A DNA stretch of 64,000 nucleotides. Source: Carex sylvatica (Eukaryota; Streptophyta; Magnoliopsida; Poales; Cyperaceae). The translations under genes and the position numbers were made by a program. Shown piece after piece: positions 22,401 through 35,100 of the stretch (positions are counted from its first letter, which is position 1; each line of letters opens with the position of its first letter). The stretch spans positions 1 through 64,000 of the forward strand of contig CAXKVR010000339.1 in assembly GCA_964058845.1 (NCBI GenBank), given 5' to 3'. The notes below the pieces were generated by a model. That model had not been told where the DNA came from. It saw only the letters and a program-made list of their open reading frames with translations, and searched no databases.

Positions 22401-25400
22401 ATATGATGAATATCGTATATCGATAACATGGTAAAAAAGTAGAAGCCGGATCTATGTTCTCAGCTGTACACACCCATAAAAGTTTCACACCAACTTTTAA
22501 AATTCAGCTAATTTAGAAAAACCTAACTAATTAAGCCTCATATTGAAATTAAGCAAAAAGCAACCGAATCTAGCGTCATTTCATAACAATACCAAAAATC
22601 CAAGGAAAGGAAAAAGAATGAAGGACCAAGAAGGTAGACAGACCAGTACAGGTAGTCAGGAATTACGACTACAGATAAATGACTGGTACTGTACAGTAAT
22701 TTAGATTAAATCTTACAAGGATGCTCACCATAACAGCGGGTGCACACCAAAATTGTGAACAAAATTCATCCAAGCTGGCATTAAGAATGCTAACATCACA
22801 ATAGTGGAAGTATAAAATAAGGTTGTGCTTTCAATTTTTCTTGGTGTGCTCATATTTCTGCAATAACCCCATATCTGAATGGTCAATTTGAAAAAAAATG
22901 GCACAAGAAAAAGTCCGAGCAGTTCTCCCTGAAAACAAGAGACAAATAATGTACATAGAAAAAGTTAAGTAAGAGTAAGGAGTAAGGACTATCAGGTTGG
23001 ATCTCGTACAGACACATTCTTGTCCTTTGCTGTGCTGCACCGTTTAGTGCAGTGCACATGCACTGTGGAATTAAAGGGGAAATTTTGGTTTGAATCTCAA
23101 CAACTTGCACAAAATTTGACAAAACCCGGTCCCTCGGATTGCCGCCCTGCAGGATTGGCATTCTATACCGACCAGGTCATGCTCATTAATGAACTCATAC
23201 CAGATGTTAAGCAACCATTTTGCAATATATACTGTCATGTTTTCAAATTTGCAAGCTCTGAGGTATGGTACGACCTGAAGTTTAAAAAGTATTGCTAGTA
23301 TAAGATAGATAATGATAGTTAAAAAAAAACCTGAATAATTGTGGGTATTTCAATATCAGTTCTGCTTGACAGATAATAGGATTTCGAGGATACAGACAAT
23401 ATACTCAGCTGCACAAATTTTTATACTCAAGTTAGCTTTAATAATACAACAATGCGAGTTACGAGATCTAGACCTGTACTAGTAACATAAAACCAAAAGA
23501 TACTATATGTACCTTAGCAAGAGTATGAGTTAACATATCACCAAAGCAGAGAACCATGCCAGCTGAAACCAGCAGCGCCTCACCTAGGATCGACAAAAAT
23601 GCTCAAATCAGTGATTTTTCAAACTGACCGAAAGATTAGAAGTACCTCAATAAAATTTCCAATTTTAATAACACGATGAGCAGGACCACATGAATCAGAC
23701 CAAGGTTATAATAGATATAACAGTGGCCGACTGAGCATATGACATACATGCTTTTGTGCTTCTTTTTTCTGTTTTATTATTTGTCATATGATCAACACAA
23801 CTGCTACTTTGTCAGGTGAGAGGTAGAGTTCTTCCCGATAATCATATTATGTACTGGAAAATAAAATAAAAAAATCTAAAGGTATTAAATTATAAACCTC
23901 AAGTAAAAGTACCAAATGATGCGCAGGAAGGAAATTTTTGCAATATGTGCTGGATAAGAACTGCAGTAGCTGCTCCATGAGAAATCAAGTACCATATGTT
24001 TGAATCAAACCAGCCTAATCAATCATAAAAATTTAGGGTTTTAGGCCAAATCTTTTTTTCTAGCTGCATCTTGACACAATATACAGAGAAGTCAAATTAT
24101 GACCATTAATTCAGATTTTTCTTCTTGCCAGAACCAAGATATCAGGCCTGGTACCATAGTTCTGACACCACGTGTCATGATAGTTTTTTGGAAAACTATT
24201 AAACAGTGCTTCTTACCTGCATTTGTCTTGAATTTAAAGCAGAAGTAGCATGTGACCATGTAAAGCAATACACAGAAGTATGTGCAAGACAATTCTCTAG
24301 AGCATAATGAAAATGGAGCATCCCAATTCTTGCAAGAAGCAGCTTGAAGATACAACAAGAATAGAAGTACACCTAAGCAGCATGCAGACACTGTCCAATA
24401 TTGCATGTCCAAATATGCAAGCTCTGTTAATGGAAAACTCAATTTAGTTTCTGAAGAAAGGAAAATTATATAAGCAATTTTTAAAGTATCAATAACATGG
24501 AACATAGAAAATCAGACTACTTCACTATGCTCACAGAATAGCCAGCAATACTGACAACCTTATAATATTGATTGGTTCAATGAACTTAGTGTAAAATAGC
24601 ACATAAAGTTTCTGGGAATTAAACAAAAATAAGCATGTGTTTTGCAAAGTAACATGCAACCTGCAAAGCAACAATTTACAAAAAACCCCCTGCAGCCAAC
24701 AAAATTGTAACATGAAGAAACAAACAAAATATTTCTCAGCTCATGATTATGATAATATTTATTTCCATAACACAACTTAGATTAAATAGATCTTACCGTT
24801 CTCAGGTACACAACAGATAACACTAGATATTATCATACACAACTTAATGGAACTGATTGTAATTATGCATGAACATCATGTTTTCAAATAGTAAGAAAAA
24901 GTGCTTACCTTCTGCTCCATTTTCATGAATTGATAATACTCTTGATATCTGAATAAGCCGTGAAAGCATCACACTTGGCAGTGTGCTTGCACCAAGAAGA
25001 ATCCCAGATGAAGCACCAGGCCTACAACATGCAATGGCTTACATTCAATATTTTAGATGTGATATCATACTGTTCAGGTAAAAATTAAAGACTGGTTTCT
25101 ACTGTCTTTGCTAGAACTTCAACCCAGACAAATCCGATCTTCCTGGGCTACCTTCTATTTAATTATTTACAATTAATATTATGAAAGCTCCTTTAAGCCG
25201 GTAGCAAACAAGCATGGTATTGTACCAGTAAGGTCATGTACCAGCCGACAATACCGGTATGAATTGATAGTACAAACTTGTACCAGTTACTCAAGGTAGT
25301 CATCTAACCCCTTTTCCCTGAATTTAGTGCTACCTAGCTAGCCTCTTATTTGGGTAAACCTTTGCTTGATTTATTTCTAGCGAACCCTAGACAAGATCTG

Positions 25401-25841
25401 AATTAAGAGATGTTAATTAATTGGGGAACATATTCTTCCCAAATCCATACTAGCAGATCACTGACCTCAATTTCAAAACATAAAAGAAATGTGGACAAGC
25501 GACATTGGACCAGTTAAATTGTTACAGACTAAATTTCATCTCAAGCCAGCCCTCTTTTTCTTTTCAAAATACCATATATAGCCGACCATAGGCGCGTAAT
25601 TCCCAAATTGAAGCAAAGCATGTGAAATTAAAGGAGTTACCAACCTAATTTTGAAGCGCTGAAGAGAAGCATTGGAACTTTCCACCGAGATCTCAACAAA
25701 AAGGGCTGCGAGAGAAAGGAGGCAGAGAGCGGAGGCGTGGAGAAAGAGGGAGGAAGGAACGGAAAGAGCCACGCGGAAGACGAAGAGGAGCACGACGGCC
25801 CTCTCACCGTAGCAGAGCTCTTTGTGGGCCCCACCAGCCAT
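19471..25841 (-). CDS. Dolichol kinase, 14 exons
   Basis: CTP-dependent phosphorylation of dolichol to dolichyl phosphate in the ER membrane, the lipid carrier for N-glycosylation and GPI anchors. Minus-strand exons: 25841-25645, 25021-24909, 24423-24217, 24014-23913, 23583-23513, 23408-23331, 22928-22729, 22332-22143, 21388-21323, 21230-21142, 20553-20439, 20006-19955, 19847-19747, 19584-19471. They sum to 1,695 bp, 564 residues, close to plant homologues, with every phase matching. The protein is largely hydrophobic, with many membrane segments from residue 15 on. Family motifs visible: GEALLVSAGMVLCFGD, RKYYHLVAVLMFVP, DLAFGTALMVFLLLEMIR, and the C-terminal CTP-binding part GILSLGIGDTM + ASMVGHKYGVLRW with KKTVEGTAAG. 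Intron 10 begins with GC (CAG|GCATGT); all others are GT-AG. Intron 8 holds a MITE. No defect was seen, so this is a likely working gene. Confidence 0.92.
21612..22002. mobile_element. Mutator-like MITE in dolichol kinase intron 8
   Basis: The ends are inverted: GAGTAGGGATCAAATGCCTC on the left and the complement of GAGCAGGGTTCAAACGCCTC on the right. Nine-bp flanks ACATTATAT (21603-21611) and ACGTTATAT (22003-22011) form a target duplication with one change, the size used by Mutator-like elements. The arms share the GATCTGAACCGTTCAACATG segment with the MITEs at 3870-4665. It lies at least 130 bp from either neighbouring exon. Confidence 0.85.
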
Positions 25842-26291
25842 GGGCGGCGCAGCAGCGCAGGAGAGGAATGGGGGAGGTTGGGTTTGGCGGGAGGGAGGGA
25901 GGGAAGGAGCCAAAAGGAACAGCGACCGAGTCGCGTGTACCGTTGTGTTTACGCAAAAGGGGTATGGGTATACCGGTTTGGTTTATTCTATTGTCTGGGA
26001 ATTATATCACCTAAAGGATATTACTAGGGTAACAGAATATTTCTTTTTGGATTCTGACTGTTGGATCAGAATCCGCACGAATATTAAAGACATCCCGTGG
26101 ATTACATCTTGGGCCGGATTAGCCTGGATTCTGGTCATACGGTTCAAGTCTAAACAAAATTATTTTGTTACCTCAGAGGAAATGAACTCATTGTGGGGCC
26201 GGTGAGATGGGAAGTTGGTTTGAATTGCGCGTTTTTGGGTCCACTGCTGAGTGACGACCGGAAAAATAGCAGTTTTGACTCGCGACTAGTT

Positions 26292-27051
26292 GAGAGCTCG
26301 AGAAATCTAGCCGCCGCCCACATCAACTTCTACTTTCTTGCTCCATCTCTTTTTCTTTTCAGATCGTCTCTCATATCTCTTTGCCTCCACCCTACCACCT
26401 CTGCTAGAAATTTACCTTCCATCTTTTGCTCAAAAAAACGAAAGACGGAGACCGGCAGCAAATTCCTCTCTCCACTGCTCTTGCCAACAAGTCACCACCT
26501 TTTTTCAATTCTACGATCTCACTGCAACTTTTGTATCTCTTTATTATTCTTTATACTTTTCAGAAAAAGCGAGAGTCAACGACAATAGCTCTAGTTACTA
26601 GCTCTCTCGTCTTCTGACACTTTTCCGTCCTCTTCAACATTCGTCAGGAGTTTCATAGAGAGTTGACAATAATAGCTCTAGTCGTCATCTCTCGTGTCTC
26701 CTAGCGTCTTCAACGCTCCCACCAACCCCCCGTTACACAAAATCTTTAATTGGAAAGGGGAGTTTGAGACCGCATTGGCCTCTCCCACCAGCAAACCTAG
26801 CAGAAAAAAAGAAAAAAAAAATATGATGCCTCCTTTCCTTCGGTCACTGGCCAGTCGATGCTGAAGGTCGTCGATTTCTACTACCGATGGAGAAGGTTTA
26901 TTTTATTTTGTTATTTTAGTTATTAGATGTTAATGTTTGGATGTTGATGAAGTTCGATGTAAATAGCGTTCTGAATGTAGAACGATTGATGTAATTTATG
27001 TTTAATTAATAAAAATTATACTTGACAGCCACTGTCAAGATTTCAAAAAAA
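26292..27051 (+). mobile_element. Retroposed insertion with 15-bp target duplication and A tail
   Basis: GACTCGCGACTAGTT occurs exactly on both sides (26277-26291 and 27052-27066). The insert ends in the hairpin CTTGACAG-CCA-CTGTCAAG (27021-27039), then ATTTC and seven A residues. Variable-length target duplication plus A tail means target-primed reverse transcription by LINE machinery. The 760-bp body has no coding frame I recognise; it could be a 5'-truncated LINE, a SINE-like unit or a retrocopied non-coding RNA. It lies 450 bp upstream of the dolichol kinase ATG, on the opposite strand. Confidence 0.75.
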
Positions 27052-27066
27052 GACTCGCGACTAGTT

Positions 27067-29294
27067 TGGCACCAATGTACAGAGTTCGTCAATGGTTCGC
27101 AGATTTTAACCATCCATTCGATATTGGACAGTCCAGATATGCACAGCTAGACCAGTTGCTCCTTCCTTTCTGGACAATTGCGGGAAGAAATGTTTAACGG
27201 GAGCATCAGCAGTCGGATTAGCATGGGAAATGACAATCTCTTTTCAAATCTAGGTACTAAGTTTTGGTTGTTATTTTAATGAAATATTTCACTGATCGCT
27301 AATACTTCTTGGTCTTCTATAGCCACAATATAATAACTGTCCATGTAGCGGGTCATTGTATGGCGGGTTTGGTCTTCCTAAGTCTTATTAACAACTTTGA
27401 TAGTGTGTTTATACTGTGACAGGTCGTTGTTTCCTGTATGGCGGGTCATTATGTAGTATTTTGATATCGATAATTGATTTGCTCCGGACTAACAGCGTTG
27501 GTTTTTTTAAATTTTCTTTGCATTTCAGATTTATCTCTTTCCTCTCTTTTTTTTCTCTTTTTTTTGCTTGTATTTTAATTTTTTTTCTTGTTCCTCGCTA
27601 TTTGTAATCTTTTAGTTGAATTTAATAAAAATTTAATAGACCAAAACCTACAACTTAAAAAGGAAATTGATAATATGCCCACTGAAATTATGTCTTAATT
27701 AGTTCATTTGACTGATCAAGTTGTTGAAATATTTTATTAATGTTTGAACTTGTTTTCTTCTAAATTAATACTTAAAATACGTTACATATATTTTATATTT
27801 CAACGTAGAGATTTTTGTTCTACAGACTTTGTTTTATTCTTGAATATAAAACTGACACACCTCAATCAAATTAAATCATTGTTCTATATTTAGATGCGCT
27901 GAGAATATGGGCTATTTGAGAATATAACTATTCGGAATCGTAATGTACACACAAATAATATTTTTATTATTCGAAATAACTAGAACAACAGCTATTATTT
28001 TTATTCATAGTAAATATTGAAATAGTCACTATTCAGAAGTGCGAAAGAGAGAGGAAAACATGTTTGATTCTCAAATTTCCGCCAACACAGTTTCAAAATG
28101 ATAAAGTTGACTCCACTTTTGTTATCTCCAAATCATGACAATTCGTTTGACATTCCACATGCCCATATATCTTTCCTCTTAATTAACATCTTGTTAATAT
28201 TATTTTTTCTCGATTACAGCTATTCACTATTCCAAATATACAATCTAAACAACAGTTTTATTAATCCGAATAACATCATTTTCACACTAATATGAAAATC
28301 ACTATTTTTATTTCTCTATTCTTATCTAATTTCTCAAATTTCACTATTCTCATTATTCTAACTCCCATTCAAACATACTCGATAATACCACCACCTTATT
28401 TTCACTAAGGTTGATCCTTACAAATATATAATACCACTACCTTATTTGCTCAGGTAAACATTTCAACTATCACAATATTTGAATATTATCAAGAGGAACC
28501 ATGTTAGTATACCATCAATGGTTCGCCAGTCGCCAGCGTTAGGTGACTCTTGTCCAACAACAGTTAACAAATCATAAAAAATACATTTACATCGTCTGTT
28601 TTTACCGATTATCACGAAAGATTATCTAATTTCAGAGACAAAAATGCTCATAATATATTTACTTATTAATGGAAAATAGATGGCAATATTTTAGATCCGA
28701 TTTATTGGAACTAGAGAGTTAATTTATTGTTAATTATGAATTATATGATATTCAGATCTAGATATCCACCCACCGCATCTTGATAATAATTTTATTTTTA
28801 AAATAAGATAGGGGTCTCTAATTTTATATTTTATTGATAAATTAAAACTAATATATAATCAAAAGAATAAAAAAATATTAAATTGCTCAATAAGTATTAA
28901 ACACGAAAAAAAAACTACATATCTCGTAAGACTAGATCAACCAATTTAAAAATAAAATAAAAATAAAATAAAAATACTATAAAAATTCGATTGTATATCT
29001 CTCTCCATAATATGAAAATAGCAATCATAAATAATTTTTGTAACTGCATAGGATACTTATTTTGAAGAACACATAATAGTTTGACAATTATCATTTTACC
29101 ACATCTATGCAAATATAATGCAAATATAATGGTGAAATTACAGTTTTAAGGTATCGTAGAGAGATAGGGAAAAAGAGCGTTCATAAATAAGTGTGTCACC
29201 GTCTCTACACTGTGCTTGCAGAGACATCAGATGCTTGAAAGGTACCATCCACATTTCATCAAGTCATTGGTGGTTACAATTTTATTTTGGATTG
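27067..29294. other. Intergenic stretch, no gene seen
   Basis: AT-rich DNA between the retroposon and the hAT-like element at 29303. GGCGGGTCATT-like phrases recur at 27361 and 27438, which may be a small local repeat. Nothing else is supported. Confidence 0.4.
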
Positions 29295-29392
29295 CCAACC
29301 ATTAGTGTGGAAAAAACGTGCCGTGCCGTGCCGTGACCAAATTAATTTTTCACGTCCCGTGCCGTGTCATGACCAAAATTATGAGGGGTGGT

Positions 29393-30839
29393 TGATCGCA
29401 CGAGAATATATGCTAAAAAGTTTCAGTATAGCAAGCTATACTTCTTAAACCTTCGTTATACTCTGTCAATTCAGATAGCAAGTGTACTATCCTGTCGTTG
29501 AGTATGTTCAGGTATCGATCCACAGGGACGGAAGAAAAATACTAGACTTATCCTAAAATCACTTGAGATTCTAGAAGTGAGAAGAATTTGGTTTGGTTTT
29601 AGTTCTAACAATTCTACTGATTAAAAGACAATAAAAGATAATTAAAGTTGTTTTCAATTGATAAAAGGGCGTTTCCAGGGTTCAGATTTCATTTCTGTTC
29701 AGCCTCGAGGCATACGGCCCGTACAGATTCCCGTACGGTCCGTATGGGACCTCAAGTTAATGCTGCAGCTACTGTTTTCTGTGTTGGTACTACGTTTAGG
29801 GTTTCTTTTCGACCAGATCTAGATACCTAACCTCAACTTTCGCATTTTGGCCTAATACCCGATTACCGGACTCAAATACTTCCCTCTTAGATGCGTTAAA
29901 CCTCAACTTTCGCATTTTGGCCTAATTTATCTAAGTTATTTGCTAGTTTACTAAAAGTATCCAAGGACTTTCGCCTCAAGGAAAGTTTCGCCTTTCGGGT
30001 ACTCCTTGGTTTCACCCTACTTCATATACTTTATTCGGTTGGAATGAATTTCATAGACTTGGCTCCTAACACTTAGATGTGCGCATTCATCTAACGGGAT
30101 GACTAATCAGATTCAAGCAAGCACAAATAGAGCAATAAAAATACTACATAACAAAGTAAAAACAAAGCGTTCAACACAAAATCCAAGTAGCATACAAGCA
30201 AAACAAAACTAGAAACTACATCTTACCCCTAGAAACTAAGTAAATTAGCTACTCATGTTCACGAGATAACACAAATAACAAGAAATAAAAGAGTTCATGA
30301 TAAAACAGTGGAAAATCTGAAGATCCGTTCAAAACTCGCGTTCTTCCCTTCTCTTCTTCTTTTCCTCTCGTCCAAAACCTAGCAAGAATGAATGATGGAA
30401 AGTTATTGATTGATTCCCCTTTTCTGCTGTGAAATATCTCCTTTAATGCCCCAGATCACGCCTCCAGGGGTTTCCTATTTGGCTCCTCAAATCGTGCTCA
30501 ATTCAGATTCCAGCTGGATTTTCCGAATCAACGTTGTACGGCCCGTACGGGATCCTGTACGGACCGTATGCCTGGCTTTGACTTGGAGACTTTGTGCCTC
30601 TGTTGTGGATCCTTCTGTGTGGTTGGGCGGATCTTGTACGGTCCATACAGATTATCATACGGGCCGTATGAAAAGTAGTCAGAACCAGTTTTTCGCCCTT
30701 TTTCCTGCAAAATACCAAACAAAGCATAGCAGTACCACATTTCATCGAAATATAAGTAAAAAGTCCACATTCATAGGCTTTAAAGCACAGGTTTCATTAT
30801 AAATTAGGGCCATAATTTAGATATAATATGGAGATATCA
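29393..30839 (-). repeat. 3' LTR of Athila element
   Basis: A 1,447-bp LTR, downstream in the element's own orientation. It carries three pairs of the TACGGNCCGTA palindrome (29713/29734, 30537/30558, 30637/30658) and a 28-bp direct repeat at 29829-29856 and 29899-29926 (AACCTCAACTTTCGC... type). Confidence 0.95.
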
Positions 30840-30858
30840 AATTCCCCCAAGCTTGAAC
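30840..30858 (-). promoter_or_regulatory. Polypurine tract of Athila element
   Basis: On the minus strand AAGCTTGGGGGAATT abuts the 3' LTR. Similar AAGCTTGGGGG sequences recur inside the non-coding 3' part at 31170-31184 and 31690-31701, so this segment holds three tract-like copies. Confidence 0.75.
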
Positions 30859-32192
30859 TTTGCTTGTCCTCAAGCAAAAATTCTAACTTAGGTGTGGTTT
30901 AGGTTGTTGGACTTACCTAAATGCAAGTTAATCTACTAAGAGGAAAAATGTGCATGATCTTGCGTTCGTTAGAAATCCATTAGAGTCATTTTGGATAGTA
31001 ACTTGGTTTTCTTTGGTCAACTTTAATTCACCCCACAATTCAATTGATCAAACCCTAACTTCAAGAATGGATTGTTATTTGTAAGAACTAAGCAATCAAA
31101 CGCATCAATAGTTCATTCTTTCACCAAATTTATGCCCTCATTTGTGGTGATTTGTTTTCCTTTGAATTCCCCCAAGCTTGGAACAAGCTTAGGTCAGAAA
31201 GTCACGGACTACGTGTGTTGATGTATGTAAAGGCACCATTTTTTTTTTAGGTGTACGGTCCGTATGGGAGACGAGCTCAAAGGCGCCCAATATGGCTTAT
31301 TGCCAGTACTCTTATATTCTCCATCTTTTCCCTTCGTATACATCATGAATACACACATCCAATAATATTCATTCATACCAATGGATGTCCAAATCTTTCT
31401 ATTGCTTTGAAATCCCATTTTTCTATTTTTACAAGGCATAATCCAATTTCAAATGCTTTCTTGACACAATTCAATTCAATTCTACAAAGTCCCAAAACAG
31501 ACTATCGTACAGTTCTTTCAACCAAATGTGTGGTTATTTCCAATTTCCCTAATTCAACCATTTCACAACCAAAATTTCTCAAATTGAACCCTAATTCTCA
31601 CAATTCACACAGATTTTATCCTCAAAACATGCAAACACAAAAACAAACCAAGACAAACTAAATGCAAAATAAAGAAAATAACTAATCATCCCCCCAAGCT
31701 TAGTCCGAGCATTGCCCTCAATGCTTCATGACATGTAATGTAAAAATAAATAAGCTGGGGTAGGAAAAACCTGATCAGTAGTCAGAGGAGGGGTCGAAGC
31801 GCCAATCGCGAAAGAAAACGACAAGAGTTGGTGGAGTGGGGTAGGGTCTGTCGGGGGGGGGGTCGGGTATAAAAAGGGTAAAGGCGAGTTGTAAGGACGC
31901 GAAGAGAGAAGGTCGCGCTCCTTGAGGTTCTGCGCCGAATGGTTGCCCTACGGCCCGTATGAAATTTTGTACGGACCGTACCAACCCCCAGAAATGGTTT
32001 CTTCTCATATCTGCTCAGAATTGAAAAATAACAACTACAAATTGAAAAGTCAGAATTAAACTAATATAAAACTAAATATTCAGGAACTAAAACAAAAATA
32101 AAAGAAATGACTAAACATAATGATTTTAAAATTGCTTGGGTTGCCTCCCAAGGAGCGCTTGTTTAAAGTCTTTAGCTAGACCACCTTGCAAC

Positions 32193-35100
32193 TTAAACTT
32201 CCATCGGAGCAGGGTCAGAAAGAAACTGAACACTCCGCTCATTCATCAAGTGGTCAGCAACGTAGTGCTTGAGACGCTGACCATTTACCTTGAAGGTCCC
32301 ACTTTCTGTACTCCAGATATCAACCGCTCCGAAAGGGTACACTTTCTCTACCTTAAATGGGCCGGACCATCTTGATTTGAGTTTACCTGGAAAAATTCTC
32401 AATCTAGCATTAAATAAAAGTACAAGATCTCCCTCTTTGAACTGGCGAGGCGAAATGCGCTGGTCGTGCAATCGCTTCATTTTTTCCTTGTAAAATCTCG
32501 CATTCTCGTATGCATGCAACCTCATTTCCTCCAACTCATGCAAGTCGAGGACACGCTTTTCTCCAGCTGCAAGCAGGTCCATGTTGATCGCTCTTGTGGC
32601 CCAAAATGCCTTGTGCTCAATTTCAACGGGAAGGTGACACGGCTTTCCATACACCAGCTTGTAAGGGCTCATGCCAATCGGTGTCTTGAAGGCGGTGCGG
32701 TAGGCCCAGAGTGCATCATGCAGCTTGAAAGCCCAATCCTTCCTTGTCCTTGCGACTGTTTTCTCTAAAATCGACTTGATTTCCCTGTTAGAAATCTCAG
32801 CTTGGCCATTAGTTTGAGGGTGATAAGAAGTTGATACCTTGTGAGTCACCCCATGTCGGCTCAAGAGTTTTTTGAATTGTCGATTGATGAAATGCTTGCC
32901 TCCGTCACTGATGACAGCTCGAGGCACCCCAAAATGAGGGAAAATGATCTCATTGAAAAACTTTCTTACCGAATTCGAGTCAGCTTTGCGGCATGCCATT
33001 GCCTCAACCCACTTTGATACATAGTCGACTGCCACCAAAATATACTCATTCCCTTGAGAAGATTGGAATGGACCCATGAAATCGATGCCCCAAACATCAA
33101 AAACCTCAACCTCAAGAATAAAGTTGAGAGGCATCTCACTTCGTGTTGTCATGTTTCCGGTTCTTTGGCACCTGTCACAAGCTATAACAAAAGATCTTGC
33201 ATCTTTAAAAAGAGAAGGCCAAAAGAAACCATATTGTAATACCTTGGCAGTGGTCTTGGAGAATGAAGAGTGTCCTCCATAAGCGGACGAGTGGCAATGT
33301 GCAAGAATAGAGTCTGTTTCCTCGAATGGAACACAGCGTCGGAATACGCCATCAACTCCAACCTTGAAGAGATAGGGCTCGTCCCAAAATTAGTACTTGG
33401 AATCCGACCTTAGTTTCTTCTTCTGTTGTTGGGACATCGTGGCAGGCAAAACTCCAGAGACCAGGTAATTCGCGATGTCGGCATACCAGGGAGTCTGCTG
33501 TTTGGACTGGTTGATACTTGTACGGTCCGTATGAATTTGTGTACGGCCCGTATGGTGGATTGTGCAGGCCGTATGAACTTCTGTACGGCCCGTATGGATG
33601 TCGCCCAGATTAGAACTGATTGCAAGGAGCTGTTCATCTGGGAATGAGTCATTGATCGGGAGCTTAATTGTGGTATTTTCTTCCCAATAAAGACGTGACA
33701 GATGGTCCGCCACAGAGTTCTCGACTCCTTTCGTGTCCCTTATCTCGAGATCAAACTCCTGCAAAAGAAGAATCCATCTAATCAGTCTTGGTTTTGCATC
33801 TTTCTTACTTAAAAGGTACCTTAGTGCGGCATGATCTGTGTAGACCACTATCTTCGAGCCCACCAAATATGATCTGAATTTGTCGAGAGCGAATACAATG
33901 GCGAGAAGCTCCTTTTCGGTTGTGGTGTAGTTCATTTGGGCCGGATCTAGCACCTTGCTAGCATAGTAAATAACACATGGCTTTTTGTCTTTCCGCTGCC
34001 CCAGAACTGCTCCGACTGCATAGTCGCTTGCATCGCACATCAGCTCAAATGGTAGTGACCAATCTGGCGGTTGTAAGATAGGTGCAGAGATAAGAGCTTC
34101 CTTTAAACTGCAAAAAGACTTGACACAATCATCAGTGAAAATAAAATCAGAATCTTTGATAAGTAAATTGGTCAAAGGTTTCGCGATTTTTGAGAAGTCA
34201 TTTATGAAACGGCGATAAAAACCGGCATGTCTAAGAAAACTTCGAACCCCCTTGACATTTGTTGGGATTTCGAGTTTCTCGATTACCTCAATTTTTGCTT
34301 TATCAACCTCGATCCCCCTAGAGGTGATAACATGCCCCAAGACAATCCCTTCTTGGACCATGAAATGACATTTTTCCCAATTGAGGACTAAATTCACTTC
34401 TTCACATCTCTGTAAAATCTTACACAAGTTAGTCAAACAAGAATCGAAAGAAGTACTGTATACAGAAAAATCATCCATAAAAATTTCAACTTCTTTTTCA
34501 ATAAAGTCAGAAAAAATAGCCATCATGGCCCTCTGAAAAGTCGCAGGTGCATTGCAAAGACCAAAGGGCATTCTGCGGTATGCATAGGTACCGTATGGGC
34601 ATGTGAATGTGGTCTTCTCTTGATCCTGCGGGTGAATGGGAATCTAAAAGAAACCTGAATAACCATCAAGATAACAAAAATATGAGTGGTTAGCAAGCCT
34701 CTCAAGGAGTTGATCAACAAATGGCAAGGGAAAGTGATCATTGCGTGTAGCCGCGTTGAGCTTCCGATAGTCTATGCACATCCTCCAACTGGTTGCAACG
34801 CGCGTTTGAATCATCTCATCTTTCTCATTTTTCACCACTGTTGCTCCTCCTTTCTTGGGAACCACATGGACGGGACTCACCCATTTGCTGTCAGAAATCG
34901 GGTAGATAATACCTACTTCATAAAGTTTTAAAATTTCTTTCTTTACTACCTCTTTTAAATTCGGGTTGAGCCGTCTTTGGTGTTCAACTGAAGGCTTGTG
35001 ATCGTCTTCTAGCAAGATCCTGTGTGTGCAAGTGGTTGGATCGATCCCCTTCAAGTCCTTGATAGAATACCCAATCGCGCCTTTGTGGGTTCTCAACTTC

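Noticed and set aside
26193..26617. Overlapping plus-strand frames of up to 131 codons
   Set aside because: Pyrimidine-rich retroposed sequence; no domain, and the frames cross the insertion border.
29648..30802. Frames of 60 to 130 codons repeated in both Athila LTRs
   Set aside because: They are LTR sequence with no domain, and many include the palindrome units by chance.
34584..34602. GGTACCGTATGGGCATG near the [14 protein letters not shown] motif, similar to the palindrome unit
   Set aside because: It is the ordinary conserved coding sequence of the RT fingers and does not form TACGGNCCGTA.
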